Assembly: GCA_015654525.1 (NCBI GenBank)
Contig: JAATGT010000141.1
Span: 1-35,780, forward strand
DNA: 35,780 bases
From: Bacteroidales bacterium
Lineage (GTDB): Bacteria; Bacteroidota; Bacteroidia; Bacteroidales; Paludibacteraceae
Reading direction: 5' to 3'
The notes beneath the pieces were generated by a model. That model was not told the DNA's origin. It did no database searches and was given only the letters and a program-made list of their open reading frames with translations. Made by a program: the position numbers and the translations under genes. Positions 8,460 through 15,076 of this stretch are shown here, one piece after another (position 1 is the stretch's first letter; every line of letters begins with the position of its first letter).

Positions 8460-8576
8460 TTACCAGGGATATGTTATAGGAGCATCATTCTTAACAACAT
8501 CTCCACCACCATTAATTTTTGACAAATCGTCATTTCCTAGTTTAACCGCACTGTCTTTAATTGATTGCTTTTTCAT
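8460..8576 (-). CDS. Gly-Gly leader precursor peptide 1 (putative RiPP/bacteriocin precursor)
   Basis: A 38-residue peptide, too short for usual ORF cut-offs. The start MKKQSIKDSAVKLGNDD leads to LSKINGG at 18-24, the double-glycine leader motif of Bacteroidetes secreted peptides. Cleavage after Gly24 leaves a 14-residue core, GDVVKNDAPITYPW; Gly25 makes a cut one residue later possible. The core has no Cys or Ser and one Thr, so lanthionine or disulfide chemistry is unlikely; Lys, Asn, Asp, Tyr and Trp are the reactive residues. It is the first gene of a strand-wise run ending in a C39 exporter. No exact TAnnTTTG element is visible in the 139-base upstream gap. The peptide function (bacteriocin, signal, cofactor) is unknown. 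Confidence 0.85.
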   Translation of the reverse strand: MKKQSIKDSAVKLGNDDLSKINGGGDVVKNDAPITYPW

Positions 8577-8715
8577 ATTTATTTTGTTTTTATTTTCACC
8601 TACTCATAACGCTTTTCAGTTTCCGCGATGGTATTTTACACGTTATTACCACAAACGTCAGACTATAATTTCATTCCATGTTGCGCACCATTTCAATCCT
8701 TACAGTCGTATTTCT

Positions 8716-9294
8716 TTATTTCAGCAACGGCAACAACCCCGTTTTAAATGCCTCCACCGTATTTCCACCAAAGAAGTTTGTTCCAGGGCAGGCTTTGGTA
8801 GAGCCGATGCCTTCTTTAGCAATTCGTTTTCCAGTATTCAAATCGTACCAATGATGATAAACCACCGTAGTTTCAGAAGGCACTAACTTAAACCGAGTGA
8901 GCAGGGAGCGCGTAATATGAATAATACATTCCTTTTGCAAGCTGCTCATGTTGTCTTTTCCCTTGTCGAAGTTTCCCAGGTTTTCGATACAAATACCGTA
9001 ACTGTTTGCTCCTTTAATTCCTGCCGGAATAGTATTCAGGTTCCGGCACACCATGATTTTTCCGTCCGGGAAGGTGGTAAAATTTTGTGCTATCTCGGCA
9101 AAGCCGCGTTCCTTATGAGCTTGTTCCATGCTTTGACAAAGCTGAAAATGGTTACTCCCTGTAAAATGTTTGTATGCAGGAATATAAGTATGATGCTGTT
9201 GTACCAACATTATTTTTCGTTTAACGGTCTGTGCCTGCAGCCAGGAATCGAACTCCGACATATCGAGTAATATAAATTTGCCTATTGCTTTCAT
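8716..9294 (-). CDS. N-acetylmuramoyl-L-alanine amidase (Amidase_2)
   Basis: A 192-residue zinc amidase of the Amidase_2/PGRP fold that cuts the bond between MurNAc and L-Ala in peptidoglycan. Visible signatures are VQQHHTYIPAYKHFTG near the start (first zinc His), ANSYGICIENLGNF in the middle, TVVYHHWYDLNTGKR (second His region) and STKACPGTNFFGG, the usual T-x-C-P-G end motif. No signal peptide is seen, as in phage-type or prophage-derived amidases that leave by other routes. It follows the DUF6261 gene on the same strand with a 161-base gap and is probably not part of the peptide locus. Confidence 0.88.
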   Translation of the reverse strand: MKAIGKFILLDMSEFDSWLQAQTVKRKIMLVQQHHTYIPAYKHFTGSNHFQLCQSMEQAHKERGFAEIAQNFTTFPDGKIMVCRNLNTIPAGIKGANSYGICIENLGNFDKGKDNMSSLQKECIIHITRSLLTRFKLVPSETTVVYHHWYDLNTGKRIAKEGIGSTKACPGTNFFGGNTVEAFKTGLLPLLK

Positions 9295-9419
9295 ACGATG
9301 GTAATTTTTTTAAATGTCGTAAATTTATCGGTGAATCCGCAGGTAAGATTATCATTGACTTTGGTGAATCTATGTATCCATGCTCATTTCAGCATAAACA
9401 ATTGTTTTTCAAAAGCAAT

Positions 9420-9442
9420 ACCCCTACTCGCCGGCAGGGGGT
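9420..9442 (-). terminator. GC-rich hairpin after the DUF6261 gene
   Basis: ACCCC (9420-9424) pairs with GGGGT (9438-9442) around CTACTCGCCGGCAG, 14 bases beyond the DUF6261 stop on the minus strand. The following bases are only moderately T-rich, so termination strength is uncertain. Confidence 0.5.
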
Positions 9443-9455
9443 TCGCTTTGATTAT

Positions 9456-10199
9456 TTATTTAGTTTCAGTGGATGTTGTTGCATTCTTTTTCGCATTTTC
9501 GGTGCGGGTGTCGGAGGCTTTTACTGTTGCCAGCGAGGTGGTTATTAGCTCGTTGAGCGACGCTATCAACGCTGTTACGTTGGCCGAGGGTGCTGACACT
9601 TCCTGCAACGAGATAATCTGAAACAGTTGCCGGACGGATTCGATCAGTGGCTGGCGGGTTTCGCTAACCGTAGGGTCGCTACTGTTGTTCTCGGAGCGCA
9701 CTGCGTTGGTGTCGGCTACCAGGTAATCGGCTTGCGCCTGTTCCAGTTCTTCGAGCAATTCGGTAGCACCAATGGTGGTAACTTCTTCCGGATGCTTGGT
9801 TTTAAGCTCGGTAATAAGTCCGTCCAGCTGACTCAGACGGGCTTTTTGTCCGAGTGATTGTACAGTCCATCCGTACTTACGTATAACTTCAATGATCACA
9901 CCGGCAGCCTCAGACACACCGGCCTTTTTGCGGGTAGAAGCCGATTCGGCTTGCTTACGCAGTGCCATAAATGCGTCAATCTGAGAAGTCGCTTTTTGTG
10001 TTCGAATTTTTACCAGCGGATTTTTTTCTTCCCTGTCGAGCGCACTTTTAAAATCCTCCAATCGAATTTTGGTGTTGCCAAGAAAAGGTTCTACAGCCAG
10101 TATAGTTGTTTTCTTCTCGTCAACCAGAATGACTGCTTTTTTGGAAAAACTATAAAGTTCTTCACTTGGAAATAGCGAAAAATTTGTTTTCTGAATCAT
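9456..10199 (-). CDS. DUF6261 family protein
   Basis: A 247-residue protein starting MIQKTNFSLFPSEELYSF at 10199; an ATG 18 codons upstream (10253) is possible. It is of the Bacteroidetes family DUF6261, of unknown function: helical, with 'NPLVKIRTQKATSQIDAFMALRKQAE' and 'AAGVIIEVIRKYGWTVQSLGQKARLSQLDGLI' and a low-complexity Ser/Thr/Ala/Glu tail (KASDTRTENAKKNATTSTE). A second partial copy is at the other end of the window and ends in a similar Thr-rich tail (TTSTPDPTTTK). The family usually begins with short basic residues and has no signal peptide. Role unknown. Confidence 0.75.
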   Translation of the reverse strand: MIQKTNFSLFPSEELYSFSKKAVILVDEKKTTILAVEPFLGNTKIRLEDFKSALDREEKNPLVKIRTQKATSQIDAFMALRKQAESASTRKKAGVSEAAGVIIEVIRKYGWTVQSLGQKARLSQLDGLITELKTKHPEEVTTIGATELLEELEQAQADYLVADTNAVRSENNSSDPTVSETRQPLIESVRQLFQIISLQEVSAPSANVTALIASLNELITTSLATVKASDTRTENAKKNATTSTETK

Positions 10200-10305
10200 G
10201 GTAGTTACTTTTTTATTTGTGAGTAATGAAGTTAATTCCGTTCGTAATTTCATCGTTATGGCTGAAACTGCAAATAGGCGCTTCTAAAAAAGGTTTTTTG
10301 AGGCT

Positions 10306-10575
10306 ATTTCAAAATTTTCAGACTTAATTATTCGTTTTTTGATAACATATTAAATTTTTTAGCCGTATTTTTTTTCATTTATGACCATTTCAAAATTTTC
10401 AGGATTAATTATTCATCGTTTGTTGACAATTGAAATTTTTTAGCCGTATTTTTTTGTCGTTTGTGACCATTTCAAAATTTTCAGCCTTAATTATTCGTCA
10501 TTTGTTGACAATTGAAATTTTTTAGCCGTGCTTTTTTGTCGTTTGCGACCATTTCAAAATTTTCAGCCTTGTTTT
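10306..10575. repeat. 82-bp tandem repeat, three units and a partial
   Basis: The core ATTTCAAAATTTTCAG recurs at 10306, 10387, 10469 and 10551, a period of 81-82 bases. Each unit continues with TTAATTATTCRT, then TTGAcAATTGAAATTTTTTAGCC, a T-run and GTCGTTTGYGACC. The last unit stops after about 25 bases. The units lie between precursor peptide 2 and the DUF6261 gene, upstream of the latter. No reading frame crosses them. They are too long and too alike across the whole unit for a CRISPR array. Confidence 0.85.
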
Positions 10576-10667
10576 TCTCGTATTCGTGATACCGGGACTT
10601 TTTTATAAATTCATTCAGGCATTTTTTATTAAATGCATGTTCGAAATTAGTTTATAGTATTTTGATC

Positions 10668-10717
10668 CATCCCTAAATCCTCTCCCGCTGCCTTGCGGGA
10701 TAAATGGCAGGGACTTT
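10668..10717. repeat. Interspersed palindromic repeat copy
   Basis: TCCCTAAATCCTCTCCC is followed by an inner CCCGCTGCCTTGCGGG-type hairpin and GGCAGGGACTT. It is a diverged member of the same family as the copies at 19750, 28907, 31415 and 31525. On the minus strand it lies 57 bases after precursor peptide 2 and could act as its terminator. Confidence 0.55.
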
Positions 10718-10773
10718 TGCCGGTTGATGTTTGACTATACCGTCTTATATAAAAAATATCATCAGGCGTTTAC

Positions 10774-10890
10774 TCAAATAGTTTTTTCTACACCATCTTT
10801 GATAATTGTCACCCAAACTCCTCCTGCAATTTTACTCATTTCCGAAGGGGTGATTTTTTTAAACTTTGCTGCATTTTTTCTTGTTTGCAT
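10774..10890 (-). CDS. Gly-Gly leader precursor peptide 2
   Basis: A 38-residue peptide with the same layout as the one at 8460: a basic N-terminus (MQTRKNAAKFKK), ITPSE, then MSKIAGG at residues 18-24 and a 14-residue core VWVTIIKDGVEKTI. Identical total length and identical leader length make chance unlikely. The core again lacks Cys and Ser but is otherwise unrelated to the first. The gene is alone on the minus strand; the C39 exporter 6 kb downstream could serve it. It is divergent from a histidine kinase/response regulator pair, an arrangement known from peptide-pheromone loci. Whether it is a signal, bacteriocin or modified product is unknown. Confidence 0.75.
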   Translation of the reverse strand: MQTRKNAAKFKKITPSEMSKIAGGVWVTIIKDGVEKTI

Positions 10891-10912
10891 AGATCTTTAT
10901 TTTAGAATTTAT

Positions 10913-10928
10913 TAATATTGCAATATTA
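10913..10928. promoter_or_regulatory. Perfect 16-bp palindrome between peptide 2 and the kinase gene
   Basis: TAATATTGCAATATTA is an uninterrupted palindrome 23 bases upstream of the peptide 2 start. On each strand half of it (TAATATTG) differs from the -7 consensus TAnnTTTG by one base, so a bound protein would overlap the probable peptide 2 promoter. The response regulator encoded downstream is the obvious candidate (inference). The rest of the gap 10891-11078 is very T-rich. Confidence 0.5.
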
Positions 10929-10994
10929 CAGTATTATTTTTTTTTCGACTCTAATTTTTTTCTCATTTTTTTTTCATAAAAATCTAATTTTTCG

Positions 10995-11002
10995 TACATT
11001 TG
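10995..11002 (+). promoter_or_regulatory. -7 promoter element for the kinase gene
   Basis: TACATTTG matches TAnnTTTG exactly, 76 bases before the kinase ATG. A T-rich stretch lies upstream where the -33 element should be, without a clear TTTG at ideal spacing. Confidence 0.5.
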
Positions 11003-11078
11003 GCGTTAAATTTAAAATACAATTAAAATTCACGGCCCATAATCTATTTCTAACCCTGCTTTAATCCGAAATATTGCT

Positions 11079-12419
11079 ATGAGAAATCTCATAATTACGT
11101 ATATTTCAATTTTGTGTTTGGTATTCATACTCATTTCGCAAATCGTTGTGCTAGTCAATTACTACCATGCAGTCAGCGAGTCATTAAAGCGTGAAACAGA
11201 CGCCGTACTAACCGAAGCCTATCATGCTGAACTGGATTTACGCGATAAATCTTTAAACAAAGGAACTAAAGACACCATCATTCCACCCCCAACCTCTAAA
11301 AATACCGTGGTTTATAATCTCGACAAGATGAAAATAAACAACAAGGATTTGCTGGGATCAATCAACACTGCCATTAACGATGTTGTGAGCAAAAAAAAAC
11401 CATTAAACATTCACAAACTGGATAGTATCATCTTTACGATATTACAGGCACGAAACATAGAGTCAAACTTTGTGATTCAGCTCGTTAACCCAACTACCGA
11501 GGAAGTGTTGGAGAGCTCAAAAAAATCATTTGCTGAGTCCGGTTTTCTGATTTATTCGAAACAGTTAGCACTCGATTTTGAAAATAAAAAATCATTGCAA
11601 CTTATATTGTTAAATCCGATGGCCAACATCTTTAAGCGAATGGGGACGGTGCTTATCAGCTCGTTACTACTGGCTTTGTTTGGCGTGTATGGTATCTGGT
11701 TTTTGTTTCGCACGCAGGCCCGCCAGAAAAAGCTGATGGCGGTAAAAAATGATTTTTTCGGCAATACGGCTCATGAACTTAAACGCCCGGTGGCACAGTT
11801 GCATCTGGCACTGGAGGCTCTGTCGAAACCGGCAGTAGACGAGAATAAAGTAAAAAAGGAACGCTATCTGGCCATTTCGAAAGAAGCTACCAAGGATATG
11901 TCGGAAAAAATCACCATGATCATGACACTGGCCATGGACGAAGAAGGAGTTTTCAAGCTCAACTATTCTCGGTTCAATCTGGCGGAAGAAGTGGAAAAAC
12001 TGAAAGAGCAGTTTTCCACTGTATCGGACAAAGAGGTGAGTATCCTGATAGAAAACAAGACAGACGATGCGAATATCAAAGCCGACAGGGATCACTTGCG
12101 ACAATGCATTGCCAACCTGATTGATAATGCCATTAAATATTCAGGAGCATCGGTGCTGATTTCTATCAGTATCCGGAGAATAAAAAATTCGCTATGCGTA
12201 TCGGTAAAAGATAACGGGATAGGCATTAAGCCCGAAAAAGTGGAACGCGTATTTACGAAATATACCCGACTAAACACCGAATCCGGATCGCCAGCCGGCT
12301 TTGGTATCGGACTTAGCTATGTAAAAACCGTAGTGGAAAAACACTCCGGACGCATTGAAGTAAAAAGCGAAATAGAAAAAGGAAGTGAGTTTATAGTCTA
12401 TCTCCCCTTCGGGCGTTAG
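11079..12419 (+). CDS. Membrane sensor histidine kinase
   Basis: A 446-residue HisKA-type kinase. Membrane helices at about residues 5-28 and 190-210 enclose a periplasmic domain of about 160 residues of no recognised family. The dimerisation box is FFGNTAHELKRPVAQL with the phospho-acceptor His232; then N-box NLIDNAIKYSG, G1 box VKDNGIGIKPE and G2 box GFGIGLSYVK. There is no obvious HAMP domain. The residue four after the His, normally Thr or Asn in HExxT/N, is Arg, which may weaken phosphatase activity. The response regulator follows after a long repeat spacer, and a Gly-Gly peptide gene is divergent, so the ligand may be a peptide (inference). Confidence 0.93.
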   Translation: MRNLIITYISILCLVFILISQIVVLVNYYHAVSESLKRETDAVLTEAYHAELDLRDKSLNKGTKDTIIPPPTSKNTVVYNLDKMKINNKDLLGSINTAINDVVSKKKPLNIHKLDSIIFTILQARNIESNFVIQLVNPTTEEVLESSKKSFAESGFLIYSKQLALDFENKKSLQLILLNPMANIFKRMGTVLISSLLLALFGVYGIWFLFRTQARQKKLMAVKNDFFGNTAHELKRPVAQLHLALEALSKPAVDENKVKKERYLAISKEATKDMSEKITMIMTLAMDEEGVFKLNYSRFNLAEEVEKLKEQFSTVSDKEVSILIENKTDDANIKADRDHLRQCIANLIDNAIKYSGASVLISISIRRIKNSLCVSVKDNGIGIKPEKVERVFTKYTRLNTESGSPAGFGIGLSYVKTVVEKHSGRIEVKSEIEKGSEFIVYLPFGR

Positions 12420-12712
12420 TAGGCTTCGCCGATATTTGTTCGCTTCGCTCACGACATTTGCCTTCGGCGATATTAGCTCCCTGCGGTCGCGATATTAGCC
12501 CTGCGGGCGATATTTGCCTGCGGCGTTATTAGCTGCGCGATATTTGCCCTGCGGGCGTTAGTAGCTTCGCGAGCGTAACATGAAAGGAATAAATAACACG
12601 ACCGAAGGGAGTAAATATCACGAAGTATAATAACGGCGAAGCCAATAACACGAAGTTAATATCACGACCGAAGGAAGTTAATATCGCCGAAGGCAAATAT
12701 CGGCGAAGCCTA
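12420..12712. repeat. Nested inverted-repeat array between kinase and regulator genes
   Basis: Starting at the kinase stop, short units built on GATATTWGC plus CTTCGGC- or CTGCGGG-like steps run in one orientation to about 12565, then the complementary units (AATATCACGAAG, AATAACACGAAG) run back to 12712. The outermost arms TAGGCTTCGCCGATATTTG (12420-12438) and 12694-12712 are exact complements. A second pair, GCCTTCGGCGATATTA (12460-12475) and 12679-12694, also fits, and a third near 12485 and 12655 fits with two mismatches. The transcript could fold into one long imperfect hairpin. No gene is inside. Confidence 0.85.
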
Positions 12713-12730
12713 ATAACACGAAGTATAAAG

Positions 12731-13435
12731 ATGACTGAAAAGAATAAAATTTTACTGATCGAAGATGATGCCAACCTGGCTTTTATGCTCACCGACGGAC
12801 TGGAGAGCGAAGGTTTCACGGTGCTTCACTTGTCCGAAGGTGAAAAGGCACTGCAGGCACAGGTCGATTTTCAGCCGGATATTATTTTGCTGGATGTAAA
12901 CCTGAAGGGAGTGATGAATGGTTTTGAGGTGAGCAAGAAGATCAGGCAAGGGAGTCAGGTGCCTGTTATTTTTACCACATCGCGTACACAAATTGAAGAT
13001 GTGCAGGAAGGCTTCGGAATAGGGCATGTAGATTACCTGAAAAAACCTTTCGGCATGCGGGAACTTATCCTGCGTATCAATGAACTGCTATCGCGCTCAT
13101 CCAACCAAAAAGCTGTTAGTCAGGCATGCCATATCGGGAATTTTCTATTTTCGGCTAGTGAACACCTGCTGCAAGTAGGGAACGAAAAAATACATTTACA
13201 AAAAAATGAATGTGCAGTGCTGGTTTTGTTGCTCAAAAACCAGGGACAGGTAGTACACAAAAACTGCATTCTCGAATCGGTATGGAACGAGGATACCGAC
13301 GTAAAAACCAAAGAAGCATCGCTCCACAATATCCTGTCGTCGCTCCGCCACAAGCTCAGCACCGACAACCGGATTCACATTGAAACCATTCCAAAGATTG
13401 GCTATAAGCTGACGATAGAGGAACCTGATGTGTAG
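12731..13435 (+). CDS. OmpR/PhoB-type response regulator
   Basis: A 234-residue DNA-binding response regulator, partner of the kinase upstream. The receiver domain has the acidic pair Glu11-Asp12-Asp13 (LLIEDD), phospho-acceptor Asp55 (IILLDV), Thr in FTTSRT and Lys in VDYLKKPF. The winged-helix domain covers about residues 130-230 (LQKNECAVLVLLLKNQGQVV, LRHKL, IPKIGYKL). The two genes share a strand, but a 311-base repeat array separates them. Its target is not known; the palindrome at 10913 is one candidate. Confidence 0.93.
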   Translation: MTEKNKILLIEDDANLAFMLTDGLESEGFTVLHLSEGEKALQAQVDFQPDIILLDVNLKGVMNGFEVSKKIRQGSQVPVIFTTSRTQIEDVQEGFGIGHVDYLKKPFGMRELILRINELLSRSSNQKAVSQACHIGNFLFSASEHLLQVGNEKIHLQKNECAVLVLLLKNQGQVVHKNCILESVWNEDTDVKTKEASLHNILSSLRHKLSTDNRIHIETIPKIGYKLTIEEPDV

Positions 13436-13469
13436 TGGGGAGAATCTACTGTTTTTACCGGATAACAAT

Positions 13470-13614
13470 GATTCCCGGAGGGAATTTATATCCATAGAAT
13501 ATGTTAGTTTTGGCATCGAATTCCCCGTTAGGGGATAAATAGCTAAATCCCCTAACGGGGAATTAATCCACGCAAAACGAACTTTCTATTGATATTTAAG
13601 TCCTAACGGACTAA
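13470..13614. repeat. Cluster of short palindromes (TTCCC..GGGAA family), copy A
   Basis: Three palindromic units lie in non-coding DNA after the response regulator: ATTCCCGGAGGGAAT at 13471, a 17-bp-arm hairpin ATTCCCCGTTAGGGGAT (13520-13536) with its complement at 13547-13563, and AGTCCTAACGGACT at 13599-13612. The linkers TTTATATCCATAGAAT and TTGATATTTA recur in the related cluster at 16195. The hairpin may also end transcription of the two-component operon. Confidence 0.75.
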
Positions 13615-13658
13615 TGTTTAATTGAGCTCACGTAAAATAGTAGGGTATTGTATCAAAA

Positions 13659-13727
13659 GCATGCAAATAACACAAATTGTCGTTAATTAGATTGCGTTAA
13701 TTTGCGTATTTTGTGTCATTTGCGTGC
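13659..13727. repeat. Inverted repeat with TTTGCGT motifs
   Basis: GCATGCAAATAACACAAA (13659-13676) is complementary, at 16 of 18 positions, to 13710-13727, around TTAATTTGCGTATT. The same TTTGCGT/ACGCAAA wording flanks the GxxExxY gene at 29582. It lies 45 bases past the stop of the converging propeller gene. It may be the scar or target of such a cassette (inference). Confidence 0.6.
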
Positions 13728-13771
13728 TAAAAATACTTTTGAGGTCACCCGATCAACCATCCGATTCATTC

Positions 13772-15064
13772 TCAATTCTTCTTCAAATCAAACTTCACCA
13801 ACCGCAACGGGTTACCGACTGCATTTTTCACTTTTAAGACACTGTATATGCTACCGTTGTGAAACCGGAAAACAGCCGGATTAATTTTCAAATCATATTT
13901 CTCGGCAATAAAGCTGGATGTGGCTATTTTTGTCCCCTGACTGTTGAAAGTGTACACGTCAAACTTATTGGAGCCTTCCTTGCGGGTGAAGCGGAAAAGC
14001 AGGATATTATTGTCTGAATCCACTATCATTTCGGAAAAATACGGGAGGTTAGCCGGATAGTTGGCTGGATCGCGAAATTTCTCCAATTGTTGCTTGTATT
14101 GCACCACATAATTATTCCAATACTCCTTGTCATTCGTTCTCTTTGCCACATCCGCTTCCAGCCTCTTCAGATCTTTGGCTGCATTTTGGTAATACTCTTC
14201 CCTATCTTCGCGGGTAATAAGCTCCCGTTTCAGATCAGCTTTAAACTGCCGTAATTTCTTCCCGGTGTTATCAAAAACAGCAATTTCACCGGTAGAAGGA
14301 TATGCAGCAACGAGATTTCCGGCACTATTGGTTGCAAACCTCACCCTATAATACGATGGGTGCGAAAATGGCAAGCTACATGAAATCCATTGACCTATAT
14401 GTTGTTCTTTCCCATCCTTATCTTTATAAAAATAAGGAGTAATCTTGATGCTCTTCTTATCAGAACTGGCATAAAGCTCAAAAGTAGAACTGATAATTTT
14501 CTCTTTTCCATCTGAATAATTCAAAAGCGAAACGATGTGTTTAGCACCATTTCCGCTTGGCACATGACCCAAAATGGCTATCTTACCGCCTTTCATAGGC
14601 ATTGATCCAAGCGGCATATATTTCAGTCGGATCGTCTTTACCCAATTGCCATTCAAGTCAAAAAAATGCATATGCCCGTCAACTGCTGTTGTATAAAGAT
14701 ATTTACCATCTAAGATTCCCTGTACAGAAGGCATATAAATAAAATCGGCAGGACCTTTACCTCCTTTTTTCCCAAATTCCTTCACGAAATTTCCATTTTT
14801 ATCAAATTTGGTAATAGAATAGCGGGTGTGATGACTCATAAATACCGAGCCATCGGGGGCTACTACAATTTGTTTGGACATACCAATAGGGTCTCCCCAA
14901 GCAGTTTGGTTGAAGTCAGAAAACTGTTTGTTCCAATTCACGTTTTTGGCATAATTGACATCGGGTGCAAGTTTTATTTCTCCACTCTTATAAATAGTGG
15001 ACAGTTGCTGCGACCATAGAGTTGCTGACACAAACAGCAACGCTATAAAAAGATTCTTCTTCAT
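13772..15064 (-). CDS. Secreted 6-bladed beta-propeller protein
   Basis: A 430-residue exported protein with a signal peptide MKKNLFIALLFVSATLWSQQ and then NHL/6-bladed propeller repeats typical of Bacteroidetes: VAPDGSVFMSHHTRYSITKFDKNGNFVKEFG, YLYTTAVDGHMHFFDLNGNWVKTI, NSAGNLVAAYPSTGEIAVFDNTGKKLRQF, and IVDSDNNILLFRFTRKEG. A helical insertion, rich in charged residues, lies near 280-320 (LKRELITREDREEYYQNAAK). It starts 12 bases after the anti-sigma gene and so belongs to the sigma-factor operon. A role in envelope sensing or as the regulated effector is inferred only. Confidence 0.85.
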   Translation of the reverse strand: MKKNLFIALLFVSATLWSQQLSTIYKSGEIKLAPDVNYAKNVNWNKQFSDFNQTAWGDPIGMSKQIVVAPDGSVFMSHHTRYSITKFDKNGNFVKEFGKKGGKGPADFIYMPSVQGILDGKYLYTTAVDGHMHFFDLNGNWVKTIRLKYMPLGSMPMKGGKIAILGHVPSGNGAKHIVSLLNYSDGKEKIISSTFELYASSDKKSIKITPYFYKDKDGKEQHIGQWISCSLPFSHPSYYRVRFATNSAGNLVAAYPSTGEIAVFDNTGKKLRQFKADLKRELITREDREEYYQNAAKDLKRLEADVAKRTNDKEYWNNYVVQYKQQLEKFRDPANYPANLPYFSEMIVDSDNNILLFRFTRKEGSNKFDVYTFNSQGTKIATSSFIAEKYDLKINPAVFRFHNGSIYSVLKVKNAVGNPLRLVKFDLKKN

Positions 15065-15076
15065 ATTATTTACTTT

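Noticed and set aside
8460-8576. Lanthipeptide, sactipeptide or thiazole-type RiPP
   Set aside because: The core has no Cys or Ser, and no LanM, radical SAM or YcaO gene is in the window.
1-8576. The ABC ATPase at 1-507 as part of the peptide operon
   Set aside because: It has its own promoter and operator 300 bases after the HlyD gene, so linkage is not supported; immunity transporter remains a possibility only.
10306-10575. CRISPR array with 82-bp period
   Set aside because: The whole unit is repeated, so there are no unique spacers, and no cas genes are near.
10724-10915. 63-codon open frame on the plus strand
   Set aside because: It is antisense to the Gly-Gly peptide 2 gene, which has a clear leader motif and architecture; the plus-strand frame has no recognisable content.
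12420-12712. CRISPR array or REP/iteron origin
   Set aside because: Units are short, unequal and reverse direction at the centre; no spacers, no cas genes and no replication gene nearby.
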